Of a stretch of 64,000 nt of DNA, positions 1-8,981 are shown piece by piece. The notes below the pieces were generated by a model. It had not been told where the DNA came from. It did no database searches and saw only the letters and a list, made by a program, of their open reading frames with translations. Position 1 is the first letter of the stretch; every line of letters begins with the position of its first letter. The stretch is taken from the NCBI RefSeq assembly GCF_016894385.1, contig NZ_CP069812.1, positions 2,232,001 through 2,296,000 on the forward strand, written 5' to 3'. The position numbers were made by a program, and so were the translations under genes. This DNA is from Cupriavidus oxalaticus. Lineage in GTDB: Bacteria; Pseudomonadota; Gammaproteobacteria; Burkholderiales; Burkholderiaceae.

Positions 1-751
1 CGTCATACGACAGCCGCTGGCCGAAGCGCATGCCCTGGATATCGAGATAGCTGCGCAGCAGCTCGAACTCCTGCCGCAGCGTGCATTGCTCGGCGCGGGT
101 GTGTGCCAGCGACATGCGCAGGAAGCCGATCAGGCGCTGCAGCAGCTGGCGCGCGGCGGGCGGGTCGGTGGCGATCAGGCCGTCGAGGTTGGCCAGCGAG
201 TTGAACAGGAAGTGCGGCTCGATCTGCGCCTGCAGCGCCATCAGCTGCGCGCGCACCAGTTGCTTTTCGGCCTCCTCGCGCTGCAGTGCATCCAGCGCGG
301 CCTGGCGCTCCAGGTAGGCGAGCTTCTCGCGCGACCAGTAGAAGTAGATCATCGACGCCGATGCCAGCATGCCCACCACCAGGCACATGCGCAGCATGTC
401 GCCGGTTTCGGCCACCGACTTGGGCGGCAGGTCCAGCGCCACGCGCGTGGCCCAGCCACCGATCACCACGCCGGTCGGCACCGCGGCGGCGGCCAGCAGC
501 AGGAAGGGCCAGCGGCGCGGCCGGTCGTTCCACCAGATGCCGACGCGGGGGATATCGATCAGCAGCCAGATCGACAGGCCGATCAGCTGGCTGTAGACAA
601 AGTTGTGCCAGAGCGTGCCGCCGGTCTGGAAGCCATAGTTCAGGCTGACGGCAATCACCGTGTTCATGCACAGCACGAACAGCAGGTCGCGGCCGAGGAT
701 GGTGAGCCGCGATGGGGGCGCGGTGGCAACGGTGGAGAAGCAGCGGTTCAT
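1..751 (-). CDS. LytS/AlgZ-type sensor histidine kinase (3' part outside window)
   Basis: Two-component sensor kinase of the His_kinase (LytS/YehU/AlgZ) family. About four hydrophobic stretches occupy residues 20-140, followed by a coiled segment rich in Glu/Ala/Arg and the phospho-acceptor region with the family signature QIEPHFLFNSLANL, the histidine being near residue 180. The following text (LLQRLIGFLRMSL, EFELLRSYLDIQ) is the conserved helix pair of this family. The reading frame runs off the left edge, so the HATPase_c domain is missing from view. The start ATG lies 9 bases after the stop of the preceding small membrane gene, so the two are probably co-transcribed. A LytTR or similar response regulator would be expected just outside the window. 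Confidence 0.9.
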   Translation of the reverse strand, partial: MNRCFSTVATAPPSRLTILGRDLLFVLCMNTVIAVSLNYGFQTGGTLWHNFVYSQLIGLSIWLLIDIPRVGIWWNDRPRRWPFLLLAAAAVPTGVVIGGWATRVALDLPPKSVAETGDMLRMCLVVGMLASASMIYFYWSREKLAYLERQAALDALQREEAEKQLVRAQLMALQAQIEPHFLFNSLANLDGLIATDPPAARQLLQRLIGFLRMSLAHTRAEQCTLRQEFELLRSYLDIQGMRFGQRLSYD

Positions 752-760
752 GGCGGTATG

Positions 761-1156
761 TTAGCGCTGGCTGGTTTCGGCGCAATCCCCTGACGTGACG
801 CGCGTGCCGCACTCGCCGGTCAGCGCACGCCACCATTGGCCTGACAGCACATAGCGCGGGAAGGTGACCCATTGCTCGGCGAAGATACGGCCGGCGATGT
901 CCGCCGGGCCGGCAAACGGCTCCGGCGCGTTGGCCTCCAGCCGGTGCCCGCGCCCCTGCAGCGCCAGCGACATGCCCATGCACACCAGCCCCAGCGCCAC
1001 CGCAGGCAGCCTCAGCCGCAAGATGCCATAGGCGCACAGCACCGTGCCCGCCATGAACATCGGCACGGCCACGATATGCAGCAGCAGGTTGCGGGGATGC
1101 TGATGGTTGCGGCCATAGCCGCGCCACTGCCAGCGCAGCAGCGATTCGTCACGCAT
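761..1156 (-). CDS. Mpo1-like (DUF962-type) small membrane protein
   Basis: 131-residue protein beginning MRDESLLRWQW. An early HPRNLLLH block followed by two adjacent hydrophobic segments (about residues 19-60) resembles the HxxNxxxH-type start of Mpo1/YGL010w (DUF962) membrane proteins. The C-terminal half is soluble with many aromatic residues (WVTFPRYVLSGQWWRAL). The start is chosen because a purine-rich GGGAGAGAGAC lies just upstream; an earlier in-frame TTG-type start would add 38 low-complexity residues. It ends 9 bases before the sensor kinase. Yeast Mpo1 is a 2-hydroxy fatty acid dioxygenase; whether this protein is an enzyme cannot be read here, so the family call is tentative. Confidence 0.65.
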   Translation of the reverse strand: MRDESLLRWQWRGYGRNHQHPRNLLLHIVAVPMFMAGTVLCAYGILRLRLPAVALGLVCMGMSLALQGRGHRLEANAPEPFAGPADIAGRIFAEQWVTFPRYVLSGQWWRALTGECGTRVTSGDCAETSQR

Positions 1157-1398
1157 GATCGTCTCTCTCCCTTGCCCCTCTTTCCTTGCCCAACGGGCAG
1201 CCGCGCGCAATATCTGTTGCACTGCGGAAGACGTGGCGCGCGCCTGACTGGCAATGCGCGCCACGTGCAAGGACTTTACCCTTCACCCGGGCACGAAGAA
1301 AGCCTGTTGCGACGAACGGTGGACACGGGGCGCGAACGGCACCGTGCGGGGGCAGACGGCGCGCGCGGAATGCGGCGGAGTGCCGCCGGCGCCATGCG

Positions 1399-1419
1399 GC
1401 GCCGGGCGTTGCCCGGCGC
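1399..1419 (-). terminator. Hairpin downstream of cysB, possible weak terminator
   Basis: GCGCCGGGC-GTT-GCCCGGCGC forms a perfect 9-bp GC stem 20 bases past the cysB stop codon. There is no uridine run after it on the minus strand, so it may be a 3'-end stabiliser or Rho-linked end rather than an intrinsic terminator. The rest of the 283-base gap up to position 1157 shows nothing else recognisable. Confidence 0.35.
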
Positions 1420-1439
1420 ACGGCTGACGAGAGTGCCGC

Positions 1440-2384
1440 TCAGGCCGCCAGCGCCTGGCGGTCCTGCTCCGACAGCGCGCTGCTGACGGTGTCGCGCGAC
1501 AGGTGCGGCGCGAACATATTGATGAAGGCGTGCGCATAGCCGCGCAGATAGGCGCCGCGGCGCACGGCCACGCTGGTGGTGTTGGGCGCGAACAGGTGGT
1601 CGGCATTGATGCGCACCAGGCCCGAGTCCTTGCGCTCGTCGTACGCCATCGAGGCGATGATGCCCACGCCCAGCTCCAGCTCGGCGTAGGTCTTGATCAC
1701 GTCGGCGTCCAGCGCGGTCAGCACGATCTCCGGCTGCAGCCCCGCTTCGGCGAAGGCGCTGTCGATCTTGCGGCGGCCGGTGAAGCCGGCGTCATAGGTG
1801 ATGAGCTGGAAGCCGGCCACGTCCTCGAGCGTCGGCTCGGGCAGGCGCGTGAGCGGATGGTCGGGCGAAACCACCAGCACGTGCTGCCAGCTGTAGGCCT
1901 CGAACGAGGTCAGCCCGGCTTCGGTCGCCACCGCTTCGGTGGCGATGCCGATATCGGCCTGCCCCGTCAGCAGCAGTTCGACGATATGCGTCGGCGACGC
2001 TTCCTGCAGGGCCAGCGTCACATGCGGATACTCGCGGCGGAAGGCCTGCACCACGCGCGGCAGCGCGTAGCGGGCCTGCGTATGCGTGGTGGCCACGGTC
2101 AGGCGCCCGATATGGCGACCGGCGAACTCGTCGCCGGCCTGGCGCAGGTTCTCGGCTTCAAGCAGCAGGCGCTCGACGATGCGCACGATCTCGCGGCCGG
2201 GCTCGGTCAGCCCGGTCAGGCGCTTGCCGTAGCGCTCGAAGATCTCGACGCCCAGTTCTTCTTCCAGCTCGCGGATCTGGCGCGACACGCCGGGCTGCGA
2301 GGTGTAGAGCGCGTTGGCGACCTCGGTCAGGTTGAACTGGCGGCGCACCGCCTCGCGGATCGATCGGAGTTGCTGGAAGTTCAT
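1440..2384 (-). CDS. cysB: CysB-type LysR transcriptional regulator
   Basis: LysR-family activator of sulfate/cysteine regulons; the usual inducer is O-acetylserine or N-acetylserine, with sulfate as a possible antagonist. 314 residues: N-terminal winged HTH (residues 1-60, [35 protein letters not shown]) and a C-terminal periplasmic-binding-like domain. The block [11 protein letters not shown] at about residue 99 is characteristic of CysB/Cbl rather than other LysR proteins. Its ATG overlaps the cysA stop in an ATGA arrangement, so it is the last gene of cysTWA and probably translationally coupled. Placing the regulator at the end of the sulfate transporter operon gives feedback between uptake and regulation. 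Confidence 0.95.
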   Translation of the reverse strand: MNFQQLRSIREAVRRQFNLTEVANALYTSQPGVSRQIRELEEELGVEIFERYGKRLTGLTEPGREIVRIVERLLLEAENLRQAGDEFAGRHIGRLTVATTHTQARYALPRVVQAFRREYPHVTLALQEASPTHIVELLLTGQADIGIATEAVATEAGLTSFEAYSWQHVLVVSPDHPLTRLPEPTLEDVAGFQLITYDAGFTGRRKIDSAFAEAGLQPEIVLTALDADVIKTYAELELGVGIIASMAYDERKDSGLVRINADHLFAPNTTSVAVRRGAYLRGYAHAFINMFAPHLSRDTVSSALSEQDRQALAA

Positions 2385-3493
2385 CGTGCGGCCTCTTGTT
2401 TTTTGCCTGGCGCAGTGCCGTTGGCTTGCGTAAAGACGCGCAGCTGGCGCGGCCGCACGGCGAGCAGCTCGCCCTCGCGGAAGCCCGCGTGGCGAAAGCG
2501 CTCGAGCGGCAGCGCGACTTCGATCACGTCCTGGTTGTCTTCACGCTCGAGTTCGAGCTGGGCCACCGGGCCCAGCGTCAGCGCGCGGCGCAGCGTCACG
2601 GCGATGCCGTCGGCGCCGGGCGAATAGCGCTCCAGGTCCAGGTCGTGCGGACGGACATAGGCGACCGCATCGCCAGCCGTCTCGTGGCCGCTGCCGACCA
2701 CCGGCAGCACCGCTTCGCCGGTATGCAGCAGGCCGCCGGTCTCGCCCACTTCCAGCCGGCCGTGGAACAGGTTCACGTTGCCGAGGAAGCCGAACACGAA
2801 CGGCGTGGCCGGATGGTTGTAGACCGCCTCGGGCGAGCCGTACTGCTCGACGTGGCCGCGGTTCATCAGCACCACCTGGTCGGCCACTTCGAGCGCTTCT
2901 TCCTGGTCGTGCGTGACGAACACGCTGGTCACATGCAGTTCATCGTGCAGGCGGCGCAGCCAGCGGCGCAGCTCCTTGCGCACCTTGGCGTCGAGCGCGC
3001 CGAACGGCTCGTCGAGCAGCAGCACGCGCGGCTCCACCGCCAGCGCGCGCGCCAGGGCGATCCGCTGGCGCTGGCCGCCGGACAGCTGCGACGGGTAGCG
3101 GTCGGCCAGCCAGTCGAGCTGCACCAGGTCGAGCAGCGAATGCACCTTCTCGCGGATCTGCGCTTCGCTCGGGCGTTCGGCGCGCGGCTTCACGCGCAGG
3201 CCGAAGGCCACGTTCTCGAACACGCTCATATGCTTGAACAGCGCATAGTGCTGGAACACGAAGCCCACCTGGCGCTGGCGCACATGCTGGTCCGAGGCAT
3301 CGCGCCCGGCCAGCACGATCTGGCCCGCGTCGGCGCGCTCCAGGCCGGCGATGATGCGCAGCAGCGTGGTCTTGCCGCAACCGGACGGACCCAGCAGCGC
3401 GGTCAGCTCGCCTTCGTCGAAATCGAGCGAGACATTGTCCAGCGCGACAAAGTCGCCAAAGCGCTTCTCTACGTTCTTGACCTGGATGCTCAT
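2381..3493 (-). CDS. cysA: Sulfate/thiosulfate ABC transporter ATPase
   Basis: ATP-hydrolysing subunit of the CysTWA-Sbp importer. 370 residues starting [15 protein letters not shown]. Walker A is GPSGCGKTT (about residue 36), the signature is [14 protein letters not shown], Walker B is [12 protein letters not shown] and the H-loop is [12 protein letters not shown]-terminal TOBE-like domain follows (about 240-350), as usual for CysA/MalK-type ATPases. The start is fixed by the ATGA overlap with the cysW stop (3490-3493); a longer frame upstream lies inside cysW. The 3' end overlaps the cysB start. Family and operon position agree, so the function is secure, though sulfate and thiosulfate cannot be told apart. 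Confidence 0.97.
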   Translation of the reverse strand: MSIQVKNVEKRFGDFVALDNVSLDFDEGELTALLGPSGCGKTTLLRIIAGLERADAGQIVLAGRDASDQHVRQRQVGFVFQHYALFKHMSVFENVAFGLRVKPRAERPSEAQIREKVHSLLDLVQLDWLADRYPSQLSGGQRQRIALARALAVEPRVLLLDEPFGALDAKVRKELRRWLRRLHDELHVTSVFVTHDQEEALEVADQVVLMNRGHVEQYGSPEAVYNHPATPFVFGFLGNVNLFHGRLEVGETGGLLHTGEAVLPVVGSGHETAGDAVAYVRPHDLDLERYSPGADGIAVTLRRALTLGPVAQLELEREDNQDVIEVALPLERFRHAGFREGELLAVRPRQLRVFTQANGTAPGKKQEAAR

Positions 3494-4419
3494 GATGCCT
3501 GTCCTTGCAATGTGCCCAGCGGCCGTTCCGGCGCCGTTTCTTCGGTTTCCTGGCGGGCGTGCCACTCCACCAGCGTCTTGATGCCGAGGGTGACCAGCGC
3601 CAGCAGCGTCAGCAGCGAGGCCACCGCAAAGGCCGCCGCGAAGTTGTACTCGTTGTAGAGGATTTCCACGTGCAGCGGCATGGTGTTGGTCAGCCCGCGG
3701 ATATGGCCCGACACCACCGACACCGCGCCGAACTCGCCCATCGCCCGCGCATTGCACAGGATCACGCCATACAGCAGGCCCCAGCGGATATTGGGCAGCG
3801 TGATATGGCGGAAGGTCTGCCAGCCCGAGGCGCCCAGCACGATCGCCGCTTCTTCCTCTTCACTGCCCTGCGCCTGCATCAGCGGGATCAGCTCGCGCGC
3901 GACGAAGGGGAAGGTCACGAAGATGGTCGCCAGCACGATGCCCGGCACCGCGAACATGATCTTGATGTCATGCGCTTCCAGCCACGGGCCGAACCAGCCC
4001 TGCGCGCCGAACAGCAGCACGTAGACCAGGCCCGAGATCACCGGCGATACCGAGAACGGCAGGTCGATCAGCGTGATCAGCAGGTTCTTGCCGCGGAATT
4101 CGAACTTGGCGATGGCCCACGCCGCCGCCACGCCGAACACCACGTTCAGCGGCACCGCGATCGCCGCCACCGTCAGCGTGAGCTGGATCGCGGCCAGCGC
4201 ATCGGGCTCGACCAGCGCTTCCCAGTAGGTCTGCACGCCCTTGCGCAGCGCCTCATAGAAGACCGAGGCCAGCGGCACGAACAGGAACAGCGTGAGAAAC
4301 AGCACCGCCAGCGTGATCAGCGTGTAGCGCACCCATGGTGCCTCGCCGGTGGCGTCGAACTTGTGATGGGCCCGGCCCTGGCGCTGCGCGCCCAGGCGTC
4401 CCGAAACCGCGCCCGCCAT
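3490..4419 (-). CDS. cysW: Sulfate/thiosulfate ABC transporter permease CysW
   Basis: Inner-membrane permease of the sulfate importer. 309 residues with six predicted membrane spans; the ABC-coupling EAA-type loop is visible as [20 protein letters not shown] (about residues 185-205). The start [10 protein letters not shown] is chosen because it lies one base after the cysT stop; a longer in-frame start would run back into cysT. It pairs with CysT to form the membrane channel. The C-terminal tail (about 30 residues, rich in Glu and Pro) is hydrophilic. It ends in an ATGA overlap with cysA, so the operon is translationally linked. Confidence 0.96.
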   Translation of the reverse strand: MAGAVSGRLGAQRQGRAHHKFDATGEAPWVRYTLITLAVLFLTLFLFVPLASVFYEALRKGVQTYWEALVEPDALAAIQLTLTVAAIAVPLNVVFGVAAAWAIAKFEFRGKNLLITLIDLPFSVSPVISGLVYVLLFGAQGWFGPWLEAHDIKIMFAVPGIVLATIFVTFPFVARELIPLMQAQGSEEEEAAIVLGASGWQTFRHITLPNIRWGLLYGVILCNARAMGEFGAVSVVSGHIRGLTNTMPLHVEILYNEYNFAAAFAVASLLTLLALVTLGIKTLVEWHARQETEETAPERPLGTLQGQAS

Positions 4420-4420
4420 G

Positions 4421-5371
4421 TCAGAACTCCTTGCCCGTCGCGGGCGCTTCCGGTGCAAGGGCAGCGCGCGCACCCGACTGGTGGCGGCGCGTCCAGGCCT
4501 GCAGCAGGTTGATCAACAGCAGCAGTCCGAACGAGATCACCAGCATCACCACCGCCACCGCGGTGGCGCCGGCGTAGTCGTATTGCTCCAGCTTGGAATA
4601 AATCATCAGCGGCGCGATCTCCGACACCATCGGCATGTTGCCGGAGATAAACACCACCGAGCCGTACTCGCCGGTGGCGCGCGCGAACGACAGCGCAAAA
4701 CCCGTCAGCAGCGCCGGCAGGATCGCCGGCAGGATCACGCGCCGGAAGGTCTGCAGCCGGTTGGCGCCCAGGCTGGCGGCCGCCTCTTCCAGTTCCTGCT
4801 CCACGTCTTCCAGCACCGGCTGCACCGTGCGCACCACGAACGGCAGGCCGATGAAGGTCAGCGCCACCACCACACCCAGCGGCGTGAATGCAACCTTGAT
4901 GCCGAGCGGCTCCAGGTAGCGGCCGATCCAGCCGTTGCCGGCGAACAGCGCGGTCAGCGCGATGCCGGCCACCGCGGTCGGCAGCGCAAACGGCAGGTCG
5001 ACCAGCGCATCGATCAGGCGCTTGCCGAAAAAGCGGTAGCGCACCAGCACCCACGCGACGATCAGCCCGAACACCGTATTGACGATGGCCGCCACCAGCG
5101 ACGCGCCGAAGCTCAGCTGCAGCGATGCCACCACGCGCGGCGCCGTGATCGCCGTCCAGAACGCGTCCCACGTCATCGTGAACGTCTTCAGGAACGTCGC
5201 CGACAGCGGGACCAGGACGATCAGCGTCAGGTAGAACAGTGTGAAGCCCAGCGACAGGCCAAAGCCGGGAAGCACGGTGAAGCGCTGCCTGGGGCCGCGT
5301 GGCGCACGCGAGGCCGGCGCATCGGGGACACCCGGCGTGGGGGCATCCGCCAGGGATAGGGATGGTGGCAT
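4421..5371 (-). CDS. cysT: Sulfate/thiosulfate ABC transporter permease CysT
   Basis: Partner permease of CysW (also called CysU). 316 residues; a proline-rich cytosolic N-terminus of about 35 residues precedes the first membrane span, then six spans. The coupling loop is [22 protein letters not shown]. The start [10 protein letters not shown] is preferred to an upstream start that adds 26 Arg/Lys-rich residues without a ribosome-binding site. This is the first gene of cysTWA-cysB. The 157 bases upstream contain a motif also found before sbp (see 5487-5511), suggesting its own sulfur-regulated promoter although the preceding genes run in the same direction. Confidence 0.96.
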   Translation of the reverse strand: MPPSLSLADAPTPGVPDAPASRAPRGPRQRFTVLPGFGLSLGFTLFYLTLIVLVPLSATFLKTFTMTWDAFWTAITAPRVVASLQLSFGASLVAAIVNTVFGLIVAWVLVRYRFFGKRLIDALVDLPFALPTAVAGIALTALFAGNGWIGRYLEPLGIKVAFTPLGVVVALTFIGLPFVVRTVQPVLEDVEQELEEAAASLGANRLQTFRRVILPAILPALLTGFALSFARATGEYGSVVFISGNMPMVSEIAPLMIYSKLEQYDYAGATAVAVVMLVISFGLLLLINLLQAWTRRHQSGARAALAPEAPATGKEF

Positions 5372-5486
5372 GTCGTCTCGTCTGTGGTCGGCCGGCTTCG
5401 GGCGCCGCCGCGGCTTGCCGGCTGGCCGGTCCTTATGACGCCGGCGCATATTGCGCCGGCCTACGAGACAGATTCTGCAGAGTCGT

Positions 5487-5511
5487 CCTTATAAACAGAA
5501 CGAATCTTTCT
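5487..5511 (-). promoter_or_regulatory. Candidate CysB-regulated site upstream of cysT
   Basis: On the minus strand this stretch reads GATTCGTTCTGTTTATAAGG. Its core ATTCGTTC-Y-GTT-Y-A is also found upstream of sbp at 13255-13273. Distance to the start codon is also similar (about 120-140 bases here, about 107-125 at sbp). TATAAG directly after the core could be a -10 element. Assignment to CysB is inference from the two genes sharing it, since no biochemically defined site is visible. Confidence 0.45.
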
Positions 5512-5528
5512 GAATTTTCTTAGACGGT

Positions 5529-6215
5529 TTAGATATATGGGGCGCCCGGCGCCACTTCCAGGCCCGCTTCCCATGGCGTGGACGACACTTCGGTGTCGCC
5601 GGCATCACCTGCGGCGGCGATGCGCTGCACCAGCGTGCCCAGCAGCGCCAGGCCCTCGGCCCAGTCGTCCAGGCCCGAATCGGCGTTGATATGCCCCAGG
5701 CTGCCGGCATCGACCAGTTCACTGCCCCACAGCGTGCCCCAGCTGAAGGCGGTGCGCTGCGGCATCCACGGATCGTTGCGGCTGGCCACGAGGATGGTCG
5801 GGAACGGCAGGCGGTAGGTCGGCAGCAGGCTGGCGACGCCGAACTTGTCGGGATCGGCTGGCGCCACCAGCAGCGCGCCGGCGATGCCCGCCGGGTCCAG
5901 CGACGCCTGCCGCAGCGATGCCAGGCAGCCGAAGCTGTGCGCCACCAGCACCGCGCCGCGCGAGGCCACGCGCTGCGCCCGCATCACGCCTTCCGAGACG
6001 CGCTCGGCCCACAGCGGCAGGCTCGGGCGCGACCAGTCATGCTGCTCGACGCGCTGCCAGTCGGGAAAGCGCTGCTCCCAGCAACTCTGCCAGTGCCCCG
6101 GGCCGCTGCCATGCAGGCCAGGCACGGTCAACACCTGCAGGTGTCGCGGAATTTCCAGGCGCGTAGCATGCGCCGCCGAGGATGGCCCCGCCGATGCCCC
6201 GATCGCTTGCGTCAT
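5529..6215 (-). CDS. RBBP9/YdeN-type alpha/beta serine hydrolase
   Basis: 228-residue alpha/beta hydrolase of the RBBP9/YdeN group. After a hydrophilic N-terminus of about 28 residues come the strand and oxyanion region LTVPGLHGSGPGHWQSCWE, the nucleophile elbow AHSFGCLA (Ser), the acid turn SRNDPWM (Asp) and the histidine LGHINADSG, the complete triad in family order. The ATG overlaps the stop of the EAL-like gene (ATGA, 6212-6215), so the two are translationally coupled. It sits between ssu and cys genes, but RBBP9 proteins have no established sulfur substrate; a role in cleaving a sulfate/sulfonate ester or a regulatory lipid is speculation. Confidence 0.88.
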   Translation of the reverse strand: MTQAIGASAGPSSAAHATRLEIPRHLQVLTVPGLHGSGPGHWQSCWEQRFPDWQRVEQHDWSRPSLPLWAERVSEGVMRAQRVASRGAVLVAHSFGCLASLRQASLDPAGIAGALLVAPADPDKFGVASLLPTYRLPFPTILVASRNDPWMPQRTAFSWGTLWGSELVDAGSLGHINADSGLDDWAEGLALLGTLVQRIAAAGDAGDTEVSSTPWEAGLEVAPGAPYI

Positions 6216-7075
6216 ACCGGCTCCTTGCTGAGTTCGTGTGCCGCTGGCGCGCCCGTGGCCGCCACTTGTGCCCGCAGCCCGGCCGTGCTGACCAGCGCGC
6301 CGGCAAAGCTGCCCTGCCCCAGGTCGATGCCGGCGGCCTGCAGCCGCTCCACGCTTTCGGCGTTTTGCAAGCGCCGCCCGATCAGCGTGACGCCGGCGTT
6401 GTCCGCGCTGGCGCGCAGCCCCGCCAGTTGGCGGTCGGTCCAGGTGCGGCGCATGTCGAGCTTGAGCCAGTCCGGCAACGCATGCGCCATCAGCGCGCCC
6501 GCCTCGGCCGGGTCCGACGCCTGCAGGCTGACCGCGAAGCCGTTGCGGCGATAGTTGCCGACCACGTGCAGCAGCAGCGGCAGGTCGTCGTTGGCACTGG
6601 CCGGCACCTGGATCACGAAGCGCTCCAGCGGCAGTCCGAGCGACTGCAACGCGCGCCGGAACGCGGCGCCATGGTCGTCGGCGACCGCGGCCAGCAGCCG
6701 GTTGTGCACGTTCAGCACCAGTTTGTGCGCGCCCTCGGCGGCAAAGTAGTTGATCGCGTGCAGCAGCCGCGACAGGCGGTCCAGCGACACCAGCGTGGTG
6801 TCGTCGGCAGCCATCGCGAACAGCTTCCACGCCGCCAGGCCCACGCCATCGTCGGCATAGGTATGGATCGAGCCTTCGTGCGCCACGACCTGGCGGTCGG
6901 CCAGCGTCACCAGCGGCTCGAAGGCGCTGGTCAGCGAGCAATTGAAGAACTGTCCCTGCACCTGCCCGCGCGCGTCGCGCCACAGTTGCCGGTCGGCCAG
7001 CGGCTGGCGCGGCAGCGATTCCAGATAGCGTTGCAGCGGGTTGGCTGCGCTGGCGGGTTCATGCACGCCTGGCAT
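6212..7075 (-). CDS. Degenerate EAL-domain protein, probably not a phosphodiesterase
   Basis: 287 residues matching the EAL fold end to end but lacking most catalytic positions. The region SAFEPLVTLADRQVVAHEGS (about 50-69) corresponds to FQPIVDL...EAL with the motif changed to EGS. LNVHNRLL keeps the Asn (N122), but the ExTES strand reads IQVPAS, the DDFG turn is replaced by LQASDPA, and the AEGVE strand reads LIGRRLQ. LKLD and GIDLGQGSFAG retain the KID and QGY-type positions. Such proteins usually bind partners or nucleotides instead of cutting c-di-GMP (as in YdiV or the EAL part of CsrD). AAGGAAA precedes the ATG. It lies 104 bases after ssuB and is coupled to the hydrolase, which suggests a regulatory role in sulfur use; that role is inferred. 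Confidence 0.8.
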   Translation of the reverse strand: MPGVHEPASAANPLQRYLESLPRQPLADRQLWRDARGQVQGQFFNCSLTSAFEPLVTLADRQVVAHEGSIHTYADDGVGLAAWKLFAMAADDTTLVSLDRLSRLLHAINYFAAEGAHKLVLNVHNRLLAAVADDHGAAFRRALQSLGLPLERFVIQVPASANDDLPLLLHVVGNYRRNGFAVSLQASDPAEAGALMAHALPDWLKLDMRRTWTDRQLAGLRASADNAGVTLIGRRLQNAESVERLQAAGIDLGQGSFAGALVSTAGLRAQVAATGAPAAHELSKEPV

Positions 7076-7179
7076 GGCGGTTTCCTTCGGTTGACCGGAC
7101 CGCGTCGGGTCCCATGGCCGGATTGGTGATGGCGACGGCGTGCTGTCGCAGCGCGCGCCTGCCTGCTCATGATAGGAGT

Positions 7180-8121
7180 TCAGTGGGCAGCAGCGAATGA
7201 AGATTCCGACCTGTCGATATGCGCGCCGTCGTCGATGCGCTGCGCACGGCGCTTCGTGCCGGCATCGAGCGGCGAAGGCGCCGCCGGCGCCTGCCGCATC
7301 ACGCGCTGCAGCACCGCTGCTTCGAGCTGCGCGAAGCCGGCGGCGCCGCGCTGGCGCGGCCGCGCCAGCGCCACGCGCTCGTCCATGGCGATGTGGCCGT
7401 CCTCGATCAGCACGATGCGGTCGGCCAGTGCCACCGCCTCGGAGACGTCATGCGTCACCAGCAGCGCCGTGAAGCCAAGCCGCCGCCACAGGCCTTCGAT
7501 CAGTCCCTGCATTTCGATGCGCGTGAGCGCATCCAGCGCGCCCAGCGGCTCATCGAGCAGCAGCAACTGCGGGTGATGCACCAGCGCGCGCGCCAGCGCC
7601 ACGCGCTGCCGCTGCCCGCCGGACAGCCGCGCGGGCCACGCCTGTGCGCGGTCGGCCAGGCCTACCTGCGCCAGCACCTCCGCCGCTTCGCCGCGCCGCG
7701 CGCGCGGCAGGCCCAGCGCCACGTTGTCCAGCACGCGCTTCCACGGCAGCAGGCGCGCATCCTGGAACATCACGCGCACGTCGGCGCCGCGCTTGCGGCT
7801 GCTTTTCGGGTGGTCTTGCGCGTCACTGTCGATCGCAATGGTGCCGCCGTCGGCGCCTTCCAGCCCCGCCACCAGCCGCAGCAGCGTGCTCTTGCCGCAG
7901 CCGCTGCGCCCGACGATGGCGACGAATTCACCCGGCGCCACGTCGAGCGCCACATCGTGCAGCACCTCGCGGCCGTCATAGCGCTTGACCACCTGGCGCA
8001 AGCGCAGCGCGACCCCACCAGTGCGGCGCGGTGCCTCCACCTCGTGCCTGACGGCCTCGCGGCGCGCGAGGCCCGCTTCCAGTTCCGCCAGCGCGGCCTG
8101 TTCCACCGGATACATCTGCAT
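7180..8121 (-). CDS. ssuB: Sulfonate ABC transporter ATPase
   Basis: ATPase of the aliphatic sulfonate importer SsuABC. 313 residues, longer than the roughly 255 of E. coli SsuB, with an N-terminal extension of about 38 residues and a hydrophilic C-terminal tail of about 50. Walker A is GRSGCGKST, the Q-loop region reads [14 protein letters not shown], which is typical of SsuB/TauB, the signature is [14 protein letters not shown], Walker B is [12 protein letters not shown] and the switch is [10 protein letters not shown]. It follows ssuC by 45 bases. The tail, with its [15 protein letters not shown] text, is not a known domain and may be lineage specific. Confidence 0.95.
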   Translation of the reverse strand: MQMYPVEQAALAELEAGLARREAVRHEVEAPRRTGGVALRLRQVVKRYDGREVLHDVALDVAPGEFVAIVGRSGCGKSTLLRLVAGLEGADGGTIAIDSDAQDHPKSSRKRGADVRVMFQDARLLPWKRVLDNVALGLPRARRGEAAEVLAQVGLADRAQAWPARLSGGQRQRVALARALVHHPQLLLLDEPLGALDALTRIEMQGLIEGLWRRLGFTALLVTHDVSEAVALADRIVLIEDGHIAMDERVALARPRQRGAAGFAQLEAAVLQRVMRQAPAAPSPLDAGTKRRAQRIDDGAHIDRSESSFAAAH

Positions 8122-8166
8122 GTCGATCTCCTTGCCGGATGTGCGGCTCTACGTGGTTCATGTGGT

Positions 8167-8970
8167 TCAGGCGGCTGCGTAGCCCGGGTGCCAGCGCAGC
8201 CAGTAGCGCTCCAGCCCGCGTGACAGCAGGTCGGCGAGCTTGCCCAGCAGCGCATAAAGCAGGATGCCCACCAGCACCACGTCGGTCTGCAGGAATTCGC
8301 GCGCGTTCATGGTCATGTAGCCGATGCCGGACTGCGCGGAGATGGTCTCGGCGACGATCAGGATCACCCACATCAGGCCGAGCGAAAAACGCACGCCCAC
8401 CAAAATCCCCGGCAACGCGCCGGGCAGGATCACTTCACGGTACAGCTGCCAGCCAGACAGCCCGTAGCTGCGCGCCATTTCCACCAGCCCGGTATCGACC
8501 GAGCGGATGCCGTGGTAGGTGTTCAGGTACACCGGGAAGAACACGCCCAGCGCCACCAGGAACAGCTTGGCGCTCTCGTCGATGCCGAACCACAGGATCA
8601 CCAGCGGGATCAGCGCCAGCGGCGGGATGTTGCGCACCATCTGCAGCGTGCTGTCGAGCAGCGTGGCCGCGCTGCGGAAGGTGCCGGTCAGCAGCCCCAG
8701 CAGCAGACCCAGGCCGCCGCCGATGGCAAACCCGGCCAGCGCGCGCCAGGTGCTGACGCCCACGTGTTTCCACAATTCGCCCGAACGGGCCAGGTCCCAC
8801 GCCGCCTGCAACACGGCCAGCGGGGCGGGCAGCACGCGGTTCGACAGCCAGCCGTTCTGCGCGGCGGCCTGCCACACCACGACCAGCAGCACCGGCACGA
8901 TCCACGGCGCCACGGCGCGCGCCAGCGCGGCGGGATGGCGGCGTGGCGGCGGAAGATGCGGAGCGCTCAT
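8167..8970 (-). CDS. ssuC: Sulfonate ABC transporter permease
   Basis: Membrane component of SsuABC, 267 residues, six predicted spans. Family text includes NIPPLALIPLVILWFGIDES and the coupling loop YGLSGWQLYREVILPGALPG. The start MSAPHLPPPRRH is taken because AGGAGAGTGG-type purines lie upstream and because earlier starts fall inside ssuD. It begins 11 bases after the ssuD stop. The operon order (ssuE, A, D, C, B) is the same as the E. coli ssu operon. Confidence 0.95.
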   Translation of the reverse strand: MSAPHLPPPRRHPAALARAVAPWIVPVLLVVVWQAAAQNGWLSNRVLPAPLAVLQAAWDLARSGELWKHVGVSTWRALAGFAIGGGLGLLLGLLTGTFRSAATLLDSTLQMVRNIPPLALIPLVILWFGIDESAKLFLVALGVFFPVYLNTYHGIRSVDTGLVEMARSYGLSGWQLYREVILPGALPGILVGVRFSLGLMWVILIVAETISAQSGIGYMTMNAREFLQTDVVLVGILLYALLGKLADLLSRGLERYWLRWHPGYAAA

Positions 8971-8981
8971 GCCACTCTCCT

